From: Microbacterium aurugineum
Lineage (GTDB): Bacteria; Actinomycetota; Actinomycetes; Actinomycetales; Microbacteriaceae
Assembly: GCF_023101205.1 (NCBI RefSeq)
Contig: NZ_CP078078.1
Coordinates: 3,233,411 to 3,297,410 of the forward strand
Length of the DNA: 64,000 nucleotides
Reading direction: 5' to 3'
Shown: piece by piece, positions 26,239-34,273 of the stretch
Numbering within the stretch: the first letter of the stretch is position 1
How the letters are laid out: each line of letters starts with the position of its first letter
Notes under the pieces: generated by a model
What the model saw: only the letters and a program-made list of their open reading frames with translations
What the model was told of the DNA's origin: nothing
Databases searched by the model: none
Made by a program: the position numbers and the translations under genes

Positions 26239-27122
26239 GCGCGGACCTCCGTCGCGGTGGGGCCGGCGGCGACGTCGCCCCCGGAGAGGATGTGGTTGTC
26301 GATGAGCCGAGCGGCCCCGATGTGCGCAGCCACGGCGAGAAGAGCGTCACGGTCGACGCGCGCGAGAGGGCGCAGAGTCTCGGCATCGCGGAGCTCGAGG
26401 TACTCCGGATCGATGTCGGCCTCGTCCAGCACGCGACGAGCGGTCGACAGGATGCTGCCGGCGTCACGGGCACCGCCGTCGAACACCGCGGTCGCTTCGT
26501 CGAGGGCACGGTTGAGCGCGGTCGCCTGAGCACGGGCGTCCGCATCGAGGTAGACGTTGCGCGAGCTCATCGCGAGCCCGTCAGCCTCGCGCACGATCGG
26601 GCACGCGACGATCCGCACGTCCAGGTCGAGGTCGCGTACGACGCGGCGGACGACCAGCACCTGCTGCGCATCCTTCTGCCCGAAGTAGGCGGCATCAGGG
26701 CGGACGATCCCGAACAGCTTCGTGACGACCGTGGCGACGCCGTCGAAGTGATGTGCGCCGCGACTCGCACCGTCGAGAACATCGGTGAGGCCGGCGACGT
26801 GGATGTTCGTCGCGAACCCGTCGGGGTAGATCTCGGATGCCGCGGGGGCGAAGAGGATATCCACGCCCTCGGCCTCGGCGAGCGCGGCGTCTCGCGCCTC
26901 GTCACGCGGATAGGTGCTGAGGTCTTCGTTCGCGCCGAACTGCGTCGGGTTGACGAAGAGCGAGACGACGACGAGATCAGAAGCCGCTCGAGCCGCACGC
27001 ATGAGAGAGAGGTGTCCGTCATGGAACGCCCCCATCGTGGGGACGAGCCCAACCGACGCGTCTGTGCGCCGTGCGTCGCGGACGGCCGCCCGAACCTCGG
27101 TGATCGTGCGGAGGATCCTCAT
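26235..27122 (-). CDS. panC: PanC, pantothenate synthetase
   Basis: The 295-residue enzyme condenses pantoate and beta-alanine with ATP. Visible are the HIGH-like VPTMGAFHDGHLSL, the FVNPTQFGANEDLSTYPRD segment, FGQKDAQQVLVVRR and the KMSKS-like AMSSRNVYL. It overlaps panB by 4 bp downstream and the DUF2520 gene by 4 bp upstream. Confidence 0.96.
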   Translation of the reverse strand: MRILRTITEVRAAVRDARRTDASVGLVPTMGAFHDGHLSLMRAARAASDLVVVSLFVNPTQFGANEDLSTYPRDEARDAALAEAEGVDILFAPAASEIYPDGFATNIHVAGLTDVLDGASRGAHHFDGVATVVTKLFGIVRPDAAYFGQKDAQQVLVVRRVVRDLDLDVRIVACPIVREADGLAMSSRNVYLDADARAQATALNRALDEATAVFDGGARDAGSILSTARRVLDEADIDPEYLELRDAETLRPLARVDRDALLAVAAHIGAARLIDNHILSGGDVAAGPTATEVRA

Positions 27123-27955
27123 ACAGAAGACTCCTTCTCTTCGCCGGCAACATCTCGCAACGGGTTCTCCCGCGCCCCCTCACGCGACACCGCCTCCCAC
27201 GACGGCACCCCTCGCGACTCTTCCTCCCGCGAGGCGATCGTTCGGGTTGCCACGGCGAGGGCGTCGAACAGTGCCTGAAGGTCGTGTTCCTCCGCAGCCG
27301 ACCTCTGACGCGCGACCGTGGCTTCATCCCCTCGGGCGATCGGTCCGGTGAGAGCTTCCTGCGCTCCGACGCGTGCCCAGTTCTCGATGGTGCGACTGAC
27401 GAGCGGGGTGAGGAGTTCGCGAGCCTCGCCCTCGGGGATACCGGCGGCGACGGCGAGTTGCTCGGCCGCATCGAGCACCGTCAGCACGAAGTTCGAGGCG
27501 AACGATGCGGCCGCGTGATAGCTCACGCGGTGCTCGTCGTCGACCGTGAACGGACGGGCCCCGAGCACGCGGGCCAGCTGCTCGGCGACAGAGCGGGCTT
27601 CGTCGGTGCGGCCGGCGACCGCGGCGCCGATGCCGTGGAATACCTCGGGCGGCTCGGTCCCCGTGAAGGTCTGCAGCGGGTGGAAACGGAAATCGACGTC
27701 GTCGAGCGAGGTGGCACCCGAGACGTGTCCGACGAACCGCACGTTCGGTCGCGCGACGAACGCCACCGCCGGGATGGCGCGGTCCGGCACGCAGAGCAGC
27801 GCGATGTCCGCTTTCGGCATCGATTGGTCGCGCCGGAGGGGTCCGAGGACGTCGAACCCCTCCGCGCGCAGTGCCCCGGCGAGCACGCGTCCGACACGAC
27901 CGGCGCCGACGATGGCGATGGTCGTTCCTGGCGCGAGTGCGGTGGAGGTCTGCAT
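27119..27955 (-). CDS. Rossmann-like plus DUF2520 protein of the pantothenate operon
   Basis: The 278-residue protein starts at ATG 27955 (GGGGAA upstream). An N-terminal NAD(P)-binding fold (GTTIAIVGAGRVGRVLAGAL, about 10-120) is joined to a helical DUF2520 domain (about 125-260) containing HPLQTFTG and SYHAAASFASNFVLTVLDAA. The layout is that of 6-phosphogluconate-dehydrogenase-like or ketopantoate-reductase-like enzymes. It overlaps panC by 4 bp and is the first gene. Since no panE/ilvC gene is nearby, a ketopantoate reductase role is an attractive inference, unproven. Confidence 0.8.
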   Translation of the reverse strand: MQTSTALAPGTTIAIVGAGRVGRVLAGALRAEGFDVLGPLRRDQSMPKADIALLCVPDRAIPAVAFVARPNVRFVGHVSGATSLDDVDFRFHPLQTFTGTEPPEVFHGIGAAVAGRTDEARSVAEQLARVLGARPFTVDDEHRVSYHAAASFASNFVLTVLDAAEQLAVAAGIPEGEARELLTPLVSRTIENWARVGAQEALTGPIARGDEATVARQRSAAEEHDLQALFDALAVATRTIASREEESRGVPSWEAVSREGARENPLRDVAGEEKESSV

Positions 27956-28127
27956 GTCGATTCCCCGAGCCGATTCACGACGGCCGGGATGCCAGAAGTA
28001 TCCGCCCATCTCGGCATCCGTTCCAAATCTGAGGCCAGAATGCCAACCAATGCGCAACAAACACTTGTCATTACCGTGACTCCCGGCGAACTCAGATGGT
28101 CATTTCGCTCCCACCCACGCGAACGAC

Positions 28128-28163
28128 CCCGTGGAGAACGTACCCAGCGACGTCGTCCACGGG
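28128..28163 (-). terminator. Inverted repeat between the efflux gene and the pantothenate operon
   Basis: CCCGTGGA (28128-28135) pairs with TCCACGGG (28156-28163) across a 20-base loop, 16 bases after the stop of the MFS gene. There is no T-run; it is a possible terminator. The remaining bases to 27956 should hold the pan promoter, but no clear boxes are seen. Confidence 0.4.
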
Positions 28164-28178
28164 CTCGCTCCGACACCC

Positions 28179-29597
28179 TCAGTCGCGGCGCCAGACCGCG
28201 ACGATCGCCGCGCCGACGACCGCCAGTCCTGCCGCGCCGAGGAAGAGCCAGGAGAACCCGCCCGTGAGGGCCTCGGCGTGGGAGGACCCTTCCGCCGAGA
28301 GTGCCGCGGTGCGGAGCCCGGCGACCGTGCCGAGCACCGCGAGCCCGATCGCGCCACCGAACTGCTGACTGGTGTTGACGAGTCCACCCGCGAGTCCGGC
28401 CTCTCCGCCCTCGACGCCGTCCACGGCGAGCTGGGTGGTCGCGACGACCGCGCCGCCGAGTCCGACGCCGATCAGGAGGGTCGGGCCGAGCAGGTTCGTG
28501 AGGAACGCGGCATCCGCCGGAGATGCGGAGAGCCACACGAGCCCTGCCGCGAGGAGGAGCAGCGCCCCGATCAGCACCGGCCGCGTGCCGACGCGGACGA
28601 TCACGGCAGGGACCACGCCGGCGACGAGCACGAGCACACCGGCGAGGGGTAGCTGCGTGAGGCCCGCGGTCAGGGCGTCATAGCCGAGCACGGCCTGCAT
28701 GTAGACCGAGAGGGCGAAGAAGAGGGCGACCATGGTGGCCCCGCCCAGCAGCATGACGATGTTGCCGAGCGCGAGGTTGCGGTTCCGGAACACGCGGAGC
28801 GGGACGAGAGGAGCGGCTGCGCGGCGCTCGATCGCCACGAAGCCCCCTCCGAGCACCAGCGCGAGGGCGAGCAGTCCCAGCGGCAACGGATGCACGAACC
28901 CGACCTGCTCGACCGCGCTCAGTGCACCGACGAGCGAGACCAGTGCGGCAGTGACCGTCACGGCGCCGGCAGCATCCAGTCGACCGGAGACACGGAGGCC
29001 GTCGCGGGTGATGAGCAGCGGGATCGCGATGAGCACGAGCCCACCGATCGGCACGTTCACGAAGAACACCGACTGCCAGCCGAGGGTCGCCGTGAGCACC
29101 CCACCGAGCAGAACCCCTGCGGCGGATCCGGCGCCGGCGACCGCTCCCCACACGCCCAGCGCCTTGGTGCGTTCGGCGTCGTCCGGGAACAGCTGGGTCA
29201 GCAGCGCGAGGGCGGCCGGGGCGAGGAGCGCGGCCGACACCCCCTGCAGGGCGCGGGCGGAGAGGAGCATCTCGCTCGAGAAGGAGCACCCGGCGAGCGC
29301 GGATGCTGCCACGAACCCGGCCGCTCCGAGGAGGAACACCCGGCGATGCCCGTATCGGTCGGCGAGGCGTCCACCGAGGAGGAGAAGGCCACCGAACGCG
29401 AGCACGTAGGCGGTGATCACCCACGAGAGGGTGGCGGTATCCATGCCCAGCTGCCGCCCGATGACGGGGAGGGCGATGTTCACGATCGAGGCGTCGAGCA
29501 CCACGAGGAACTGGGCGAGGGCGAGGACGCTGAGGGCGAGCCAGCGACGCGTGCTGCGCGGTGCGGCGACCGCCGGGAGGGAGGCGAGGGTGGTCAT
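28179..29597 (-). CDS. MFS drug-efflux transporter, DHA2 (14-helix) type
   Basis: The 472-residue protein has about fourteen membrane helices. The first helix bears VVLDASIVNIALPVIGRQLG and the second-loop motif A is GGRLADRYGHRRVF. An extended motif C (GAVAGAGSAAGVLLGGVLT) marks an antiporter. ATG 29597 has GGAG 6 bases before it. A TetR-type operator identical in its arms to that of the upstream tetR gene lies 42 bp before the start, so expression is induced when the TetR protein releases DNA. Confidence 0.9.
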   Translation of the reverse strand: MTTLASLPAVAAPRSTRRWLALSVLALAQFLVVLDASIVNIALPVIGRQLGMDTATLSWVITAYVLAFGGLLLLGGRLADRYGHRRVFLLGAAGFVAASALAGCSFSSEMLLSARALQGVSAALLAPAALALLTQLFPDDAERTKALGVWGAVAGAGSAAGVLLGGVLTATLGWQSVFFVNVPIGGLVLIAIPLLITRDGLRVSGRLDAAGAVTVTAALVSLVGALSAVEQVGFVHPLPLGLLALALVLGGGFVAIERRAAAPLVPLRVFRNRNLALGNIVMLLGGATMVALFFALSVYMQAVLGYDALTAGLTQLPLAGVLVLVAGVVPAVIVRVGTRPVLIGALLLLAAGLVWLSASPADAAFLTNLLGPTLLIGVGLGGAVVATTQLAVDGVEGGEAGLAGGLVNTSQQFGGAIGLAVLGTVAGLRTAALSAEGSSHAEALTGGFSWLFLGAAGLAVVGAAIVAVWRRD

Positions 29598-29638
29598 GAC
29601 GTGCTCCGTTTCTGGATTCTTGTGGGTGGAGGAGGTGT

Positions 29639-29656
29639 TGAGTGATTGCTCACTCA
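29639..29656 (-). promoter_or_regulatory. TetR operator before the MFS efflux gene
   Basis: TGAGTG-N6-CACTCA is a perfect 6-6-6 palindrome, identical in arms and spacing to the site at 30266-30283 in front of the tetR gene. Confidence 0.75.
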
Positions 29657-29697
29657 CTCTTGAGGACGCGGTAAAGGACCCGCCTCCGACAGACGTA

Positions 29698-30264
29698 TCA
29701 GTCGGGGTGCGTGATCCCCTTGGTCAGCAGGGCGACCCAGTCCCCCGGGCGCCCGTCGAGCTGCGTCGTGACGATCAGGTGACAGAGCTGCCCGTACGCG
29801 ATGAAGCGCTGCACGTCGTCGTCGCTCGCCCGTGAACGGGTCTTCGCGAACGTCGTGACGCGTTCGAGCCCTTGCCGCAGCGCGCCACCCACGGCGGGGA
29901 TCTCGGCGACCGACTGCGCGTGCACCTGCAACATCAACAGCGTCCGGTCGGATATGAGGTGCGCGTAGGCATCACCCATCGCGTCGAGCACGCCTTCCGG
30001 CGAGGTGTCGGCGGCGGCATCCGCCCCCTCCTCGAGAGCGGCGAGGATCGCGTCGAAGCAAGCCTCGAGCGCCACGACGAACAGCGCCTCCTTGCCGGAG
30101 TACAGCTTGAAGACGTAGGCCGGCGAGATCTTGGCCTCGCGAGCCACGTCGGCGACGGTCGTGCCGTGATAGCCACCGCGCGCGAACGCCGCCAGCGCTG
30201 CCGCAGCCACGAGGGGCCGACGGGCGTCGGCTGTCGAGAGGATGGAACTGCGAGTGCTGGACAT
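29698..30264 (-). CDS. TetR-family repressor of the adjacent efflux gene
   Basis: The 188-residue protein has an N-terminal HTH with AAALAAFARGGYHGTTVADV and AKISPAYVFKLYSGKEALF (about 18-65), then a helical ligand domain. The start at ATG 30264 lies 7 bases after a -10 box, implying a leaderless message. It reads directly into the MFS gene 100 bp downstream. Shared operators make it the repressor of that transporter and of itself. Confidence 0.88.
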   Translation of the reverse strand: MSSTRSSILSTADARRPLVAAAALAAFARGGYHGTTVADVAREAKISPAYVFKLYSGKEALFVVALEACFDAILAALEEGADAAADTSPEGVLDAMGDAYAHLISDRTLLMLQVHAQSVAEIPAVGGALRQGLERVTTFAKTRSRASDDDVQRFIAYGQLCHLIVTTQLDGRPGDWVALLTKGITHPD

Positions 30265-30265
30265 A

Positions 30266-30300
30266 TGAGTGACTATACACTCACTCTTTCGGGTGGGCAA
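30266..30300 (-). promoter_or_regulatory. Leaderless tetR promoter with TetR operator
   Basis: On the minus strand a -35 TTGCCC (30295-30300) and -10 TATAGT (30272-30277) are 17 bp apart, and the -10 ends 7 bases before the ATG. The palindrome TGAGTG-N6-CACTCA (30266-30283) is centred on the -10 box. Confidence 0.7.
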
Positions 30301-30329
30301 GATATCCCGGCTCGACGACCGGCGGGCGA

Positions 30330-30638
30330 TCACGGAGTGCGCAGCACCGAATCCAACAGTCCCGGGAAGAGCGCGTCGAGGTCGTCGCGTCGGAGCGTCA
30401 GCATCCGCCGGCGCCCGTTGGGCTCGTTGCGGATGACTCCGGCTTCGCGCAGCACCTTCATGAAGTGCGACTTGGTCGACTTCGGGAGGTTCGGATCGGT
30501 GGCGTGGCAGGCGGCCATGTCGAGCGGCCCGTCGGCGAGCTGGCGCGCGATGGCGAGGCGCTCGGGGTCGCTGAGCGCGAAGAGCACATCCGTGAGCTGG
30601 ATCTCGGAGCGCTCCGGGTGAGGGAGATCGCCAGGCAT
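30330..30638 (-). CDS. ArsR-type winged-helix repressor
   Basis: The 102-residue protein has a winged helix with LTDVLFALSDPERLAIARQL, the recognition helix LPKSTKSHFMKVLREAGVI and a wing with RNEPNGRRRMLTL. ATG 30638 lies 6 bases after a TATTCT -10-like box, so the transcript may be leaderless. It is divergent from an MFS gene, and the shared spacer carries two matching operators. Confidence 0.85.
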   Translation of the reverse strand: MPGDLPHPERSEIQLTDVLFALSDPERLAIARQLADGPLDMAACHATDPNLPKSTKSHFMKVLREAGVIRNEPNGRRRMLTLRRDDLDALFPGLLDSVLRTP

Positions 30639-30639
30639 G

Positions 30640-30704
30640 GTTCGAGAATAGTTGAACAATCGCAGGATGGCGAGTACGCTCCGATAGTTCGATGATTCTC
30701 GAAC
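30640..30704. promoter_or_regulatory. Two ArsR operators flanking divergent promoters
   Basis: GTTCGA-N6-TTGAAC (30640-30657, one mismatch) and GTTCGA-N6-TCGAAC (30687-30704, perfect) face each other. The plus-strand promoter TTGAAC-N17-TACGCT (30652-30657, 30675-30680) for the MFS gene starts in the first site and would initiate at the second. The minus-strand -10 (30645-30650) of the repressor gene lies within the first. Repression of both genes by one protein follows directly. Confidence 0.72.
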
Positions 30705-30720
30705 CTTATGAGGAGTCGCC

Positions 30721-31950
30721 ATGACCAGCACCGCGCCGATCATCCGTCCGTCGATGGCGGGCAACACCGCGCATGGCGCAGTCCCCCGCGCCCGGTTCGG
30801 ATTCGTGCTGGCGATCGTGGCGCAGATCCTGATGATGGTCGGGGCGAGTGCGCCGTCGCCGTTCTATCCGGTGCTCGCGCAGGACATCGGGTTCCCGGCT
30901 GTGGTGATCAGCGCCGTGTTCGCGGTGTACGCGGTGGCGCTGCTGCTCACACTCCTCACCGCCGGTTCGCTCTCGGATCACGTGGGTCGTCGTCCTGTCG
31001 CGATCGCCGGGTTCCTGCTGCTGGCCGGGAGCATGTTCCTCTTCTGGCACGCGGATGCCGTCGCGGTGCTGTTCCTCGCGCGCATCCTGCAGGGCGTGGC
31101 GAGTGGTCTGCTGATCTCGGCCCTGTCGGCGACGGTGCTCGACTTCGCACCGGGTGGGCGCGCCGGGGTCGCGGCACTGTGGAACGCGCTGAGCCCCGGG
31201 ATCGGACTCGCACTCGGGGCGCTCGCGTCCGGGGTGATGCTCGACGTGAGCGGCGAGGCCCTGCTCGACGTGTTCGCGCCCTTGAGCTCGGTCTACCTCG
31301 TGCTGGCGGCGCTGTTCCTGCTGGTGCCGGAGACCGCGCCGCGCACTCCCGGAGTGTGGGCGTCGCTGAGCTTCCGACTGTCGATCCCTCCGGCGATTCG
31401 GGCCGACTTCTGGCGTGGGGCTCCGGCCGTGATCGCGGGGTGGGCGACGGGTGGACTCTTCCTGTCGCTCGGCGCGAACATCGTGCGGGGTGAGCTCGGC
31501 GGGGAGGCGCACGTGTGGCAGGGGCTCGGCGTCGTGCTGCTCGCCGGTGTCGGTGCGGTGACGGCCTTCGTGCTGCGGCGGATCTCCGCGCGATCGATGG
31601 TGCTGTTCGGCACGTCGGCGCTCGGGGTCGGGACGCTGCTGTCGCTGATCGCCCTGGGGATGGGGTCGCTGCCGTTCTACCTCGTCGCGGCGGCGGTCAC
31701 CGGCATGGGCTTCGGGACCGCGTTCTCAGGAGTCGTCGCGTCGTTGGCTCCGCGGATCCCGGCGACGCAGCGGGCCGACACCTTCGCCGTCCTGTATGTG
31801 CTGGCGTATCTGGCCTTCGGAGTGCCGGCCGTGATCGCCGGTGCGCTGGTCGGGGTGTTCGGGCTCGAAGCGGTGTGCGTCGGGTACGGGATCGTGGTGA
31901 TCGCGCTCGCGGGGATCGCATTCGGACTGCGGGTGCGGGCGGGGCGGTAG
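30721..31950 (+). CDS. MFS transporter, 12-helix type
   Basis: The 409-residue protein has about twelve membrane helices. Motif A is GSLSDHVGRRPVAI in the first cytoplasmic loop and APSPFYPVLAQ lies after helix 1. ATG 30721 follows GAGGAG. It is placed divergently to an ArsR repressor with operators over its promoter, so it is presumably an efflux carrier for the compound sensed by that repressor. The substrate is unknown. Confidence 0.87.
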   Translation: MTSTAPIIRPSMAGNTAHGAVPRARFGFVLAIVAQILMMVGASAPSPFYPVLAQDIGFPAVVISAVFAVYAVALLLTLLTAGSLSDHVGRRPVAIAGFLLLAGSMFLFWHADAVAVLFLARILQGVASGLLISALSATVLDFAPGGRAGVAALWNALSPGIGLALGALASGVMLDVSGEALLDVFAPLSSVYLVLAALFLLVPETAPRTPGVWASLSFRLSIPPAIRADFWRGAPAVIAGWATGGLFLSLGANIVRGELGGEAHVWQGLGVVLLAGVGAVTAFVLRRISARSMVLFGTSALGVGTLLSLIALGMGSLPFYLVAAAVTGMGFGTAFSGVVASLAPRIPATQRADTFAVLYVLAYLAFGVPAVIAGALVGVFGLEAVCVGYGIVVIALAGIAFGLRVRAGR

Positions 31951-31969
31951 GCCGCGCGCCGCCTGGCCG

Positions 31970-32485
31970 TCAGGGCCCCGTCATCGGCTCGATCACGACG
32001 TCGATGACCCCGAGTGGGAAGGGGCTGAAGACGGACCAGGAGCCGGACGAGAACTGCTCGAGCGGAATCAGCTGGAACCACACGTGCGAAACCACGAGTG
32101 CCACGGCGACAAGCAGACCGGCTCCTCGGATCGCGCGTTCCAGCGTCTTCAGGGCGGCCCGCTCATCCGATGCCTTGGTGACGCGCCCAATCGCGATCAG
32201 GACGATCAGCGCGATGCCGACATAGACGAACACGCTGGGACGGAGTGCCAACGAGACGCACATCGGAGCCTGCTCGACCGATCGACCCTCGGCGTCGATG
32301 AACCCGCCATCGGCATCGATACCTCCCGGGCAGAATCCCTTGCTGCCGCTTATGAAGACGGAGTAGAGGACTCCCGCGACGAGGGCCCAGATCAGGAGCC
32401 GTCGGATGCCTATGATCACCACAGCTCCGGGGAGCCCGGCGGCAGTGGCGTCGGGCTGCGGGGCCGGGGGTGATGTGAGTGACAC
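31970..32485 (-). CDS. Membrane protein of unknown function
   Basis: The 171-residue protein has three likely membrane helices (about 28-47, 84-104, 123-143). An extracytoplasmic loop between the first two contains two cysteines (GFCPGG and APMCVSL) that could pair. It is Pro-rich at the N-terminus. No family is recognised. It is convergent with the MFS gene, 19 bp between stops. The 206 bp upstream to the nuclease gene hold no convincing gene; a short frame ending at 32577 encodes a protein-like tail but has no start of its own. Confidence 0.65.
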   Translation of the reverse strand: MSLTSPPAPQPDATAAGLPGAVVIIGIRRLLIWALVAGVLYSVFISGSKGFCPGGIDADGGFIDAEGRSVEQAPMCVSLALRPSVFVYVGIALIVLIAIGRVTKASDERAALKTLERAIRGAGLLVAVALVVSHVWFQLIPLEQFSSGSWSVFSPFPLGVIDVVIEPMTGP

Positions 32486-32691
32486 GGCGGACTCCTTCGA
32501 GGTCGGTCCTCTTCATCATGTCGGAGGAACCGGGGGTGGGGGAAGGGGGGCGGACCGGCACGCTCGTCCTCGGTGATCACGACATCTGCCCAGGCGATCT
32601 TGACAACGCGGCGAGGTAGTCGCGATGCAGCCGCTCGACCGTTGAGCGTGGCAGATTCGACCGCGCGGTTTCCGCGCCCGAGACTACGTCC

Positions 32692-33780
32692 CTAGTCCTT
32701 GTACCGACGAACCGCCTCCCGGATCTCGTCAGCGTGCGAGTAGATCTCATCCAACTCGTCAATCGGGTGTCGCGTTTCGGTCTTGTCCTCATCCAACAGA
32801 CCCAAGTACTTCTGTTTTCCGTTGAAGTGAAGACGCGCAACGGGCTTCCGGTTGTTGTCGTCAAGCAGCACAGCAAAGTAGCTCTTTGCGTCGCGATGCG
32901 TGACCCTTTGCGGCTTCACCTCGCCGCAAGCGATGGCCTTGACGATCTGGTACCCCTCGAGCTCCTCGAGAGTGGTCTCAATCTCGGTGTCGCGGTCAAG
33001 ATCTGCCTCCACCGCCTCGGCACTTGTTGCTGGCGCCGGGTCAGCAGCCTGGGCGATGCCGCTCACTCCGAGAGCTGCCTTCAAGCGGTCATTCACGCGC
33101 TCATTCAGGAACTGATGCGCTGCCTTGCCAACCAATCCCGTGAACTGCTGTCGTACCTTCTGTGTGTAGGAGCCGTCATAGACGCGCGTCGCAAAGAACT
33201 TGATCCATTCATCAGTGGGCTCACGGAACTGGCTCGCGATCTCTCTCTTGAGCGCCCCGATGTACTTCAGTTCCTCAGCTGCGCTGATGATTGATTCAAG
33301 GTCGAAGCTCTCTTTGCTGAGCTTCTGGATCTCGGGGATGAGGGTCTCATCGATGTCAAGCAGATCAAGAACGAGGAACGGCTTGCCATCCATGCGGTTC
33401 GGCGCATCCAGGTCTGTGTAGAAGTGCCAAAGGACACCATTGGTCAGCACCGCGATCCGAGCATTGGTAACGGAGAAGTACCGGAACAGTTGAGATGCAT
33501 GCTCGACTTTGAGTGAACCCATCGATGGCTTGCACTCGATGAGGATCTGAACCTCACCGTCGCGCATGATGGCGTAGTCAACCTTCTCGCCCTTCTTGGT
33601 TCCCACGTCTGCAGTGAACTCCGGGACGACCTCCAGCGGGTCGAAGACGTCGTAGCCAAGGATGGTCGAGATGAACGGCATGACGAATGCGTTCTTCGTC
33701 GCTTCCTCGGTTCCGATCGCCGTCGCCTGGTTCTTCACCTTCGTTGCGAGGGAATCGAGACGCTCTGAAAACTCCACCAT
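32692..33780 (-). CDS. Stand-alone HsdR-N-type PD-(D/E)xK nuclease
   Basis: The protein has about 362 residues. The first 200 match the type I restriction endonuclease HsdR N-terminal domain: TEEATKNAFVMPFISTILGY and a PD-(D/E)xK core with Asp68 (KVDYAIM), Glu82-x-Lys84 (LIECKP) and the EHASQLFRYF helix. No helicase domain follows, so it is not a full HsdR. A basic C-terminal domain ends YSHADEIREAVRRYKD. GTG 33783 and GTG 33777 are alternative starts. It is divergent from the MazG/helicase pair and shares its lower GC. Confidence 0.8.
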   Translation of the reverse strand: MVEFSERLDSLATKVKNQATAIGTEEATKNAFVMPFISTILGYDVFDPLEVVPEFTADVGTKKGEKVDYAIMRDGEVQILIECKPSMGSLKVEHASQLFRYFSVTNARIAVLTNGVLWHFYTDLDAPNRMDGKPFLVLDLLDIDETLIPEIQKLSKESFDLESIISAAEELKYIGALKREIASQFREPTDEWIKFFATRVYDGSYTQKVRQQFTGLVGKAAHQFLNERVNDRLKAALGVSGIAQAADPAPATSAEAVEADLDRDTEIETTLEELEGYQIVKAIACGEVKPQRVTHRDAKSYFAVLLDDNNRKPVARLHFNGKQKYLGLLDEDKTETRHPIDELDEIYSHADEIREAVRRYKD

Positions 33781-33925
33781 CACTCCGTTCTTCGTCGAAC
33801 ACGCTTTGATCGAGACGATAGCGGAATCGCAGTTTCGCCGCCTCTCGGACTCCTCTAGGCCTGCCGTCGGCTTCCCAGCGAATCAGGTAGGCCACCGCAG
33901 GACTCCCATCGAGCAAGCCAGCTGC

Positions 33926-33937
33926 TAGCGTCGCTTC
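33926..33937 (+). promoter_or_regulatory. -10 box of a probable leaderless mazG-like transcript
   Basis: TAGCGT (33926-33931) ends 6 bases before the ATG at 33938 and there is no Shine-Dalgarno. The -35 region is weak. Confidence 0.45.
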
Positions 33938-34273
33938 ATGCCGTCGCCGCAGACTCTCGCCGCCCTCCGTGCCTTCGTTGCAGAGCGCGACTGGGACCAG
34001 TTTCACTCGCCGGAGAACCTCGCTAAGAGCATCTCAATCGAAGCCGGCGAGCTTCTTGAGTGCTTCCAGTGGTCACCAGAGTTCGACCAGGAGCAGGTGG
34101 AGGCAGAGCTCGCGGATGTCGTCACCTACTGCATCCACCTCGCAAACAAGATCGGCGTCGACCTCGACGAGATCATCATGAAGAAGCTGGAGTCCACGAA
34201 GGCGAAGTACCCCGTCGAGCTCGCTAAGGGGCGAATGACGAAGTACAACAAGCTCTCCGAGGGGCCGGAGTGA
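33938..34273 (+). CDS. MazG-like nucleoside triphosphate pyrophosphohydrolase
   Basis: The 111-residue all-alpha protein has the MazG-type metal site intact: Glu38-x2-Glu41 (GELLEC) and Glu57-x2-Asp60 (AELADV). An NLAKSISIEAGELLECFQWS segment resembles the dCTPase/RS21-C6 subgroup. It hydrolyses nucleoside triphosphates to monophosphates plus pyrophosphate; the actual substrate is unknown. Its stop overlaps the start of the GIY-YIG helicase gene (GTGA), so they are made together. Small MazG proteins also occur in phage-defence settings. Confidence 0.85.
   Translation: MPSPQTLAALRAFVAERDWDQFHSPENLAKSISIEAGELLECFQWSPEFDQEQVEAELADVVTYCIHLANKIGVDLDEIIMKKLESTKAKYPVELAKGRMTKYNKLSEGPE

Noticed and set aside
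32577..32690. Protein-like tail (SNLPRSTVERLHRDYLAALS) upstream of the nuclease gene on the minus strand
   Set aside because: It is only a continuation in another frame of the nuclease gene with no start of its own. It could be a fossil C-terminus left by the insertion of the cassette, but nothing else supports this.
32692..33783. Complete type I restriction system
   Set aside because: Only an HsdR N-terminal-type nuclease is present; no HsdM or HsdS, and the protein lacks the SF2 helicase domain.
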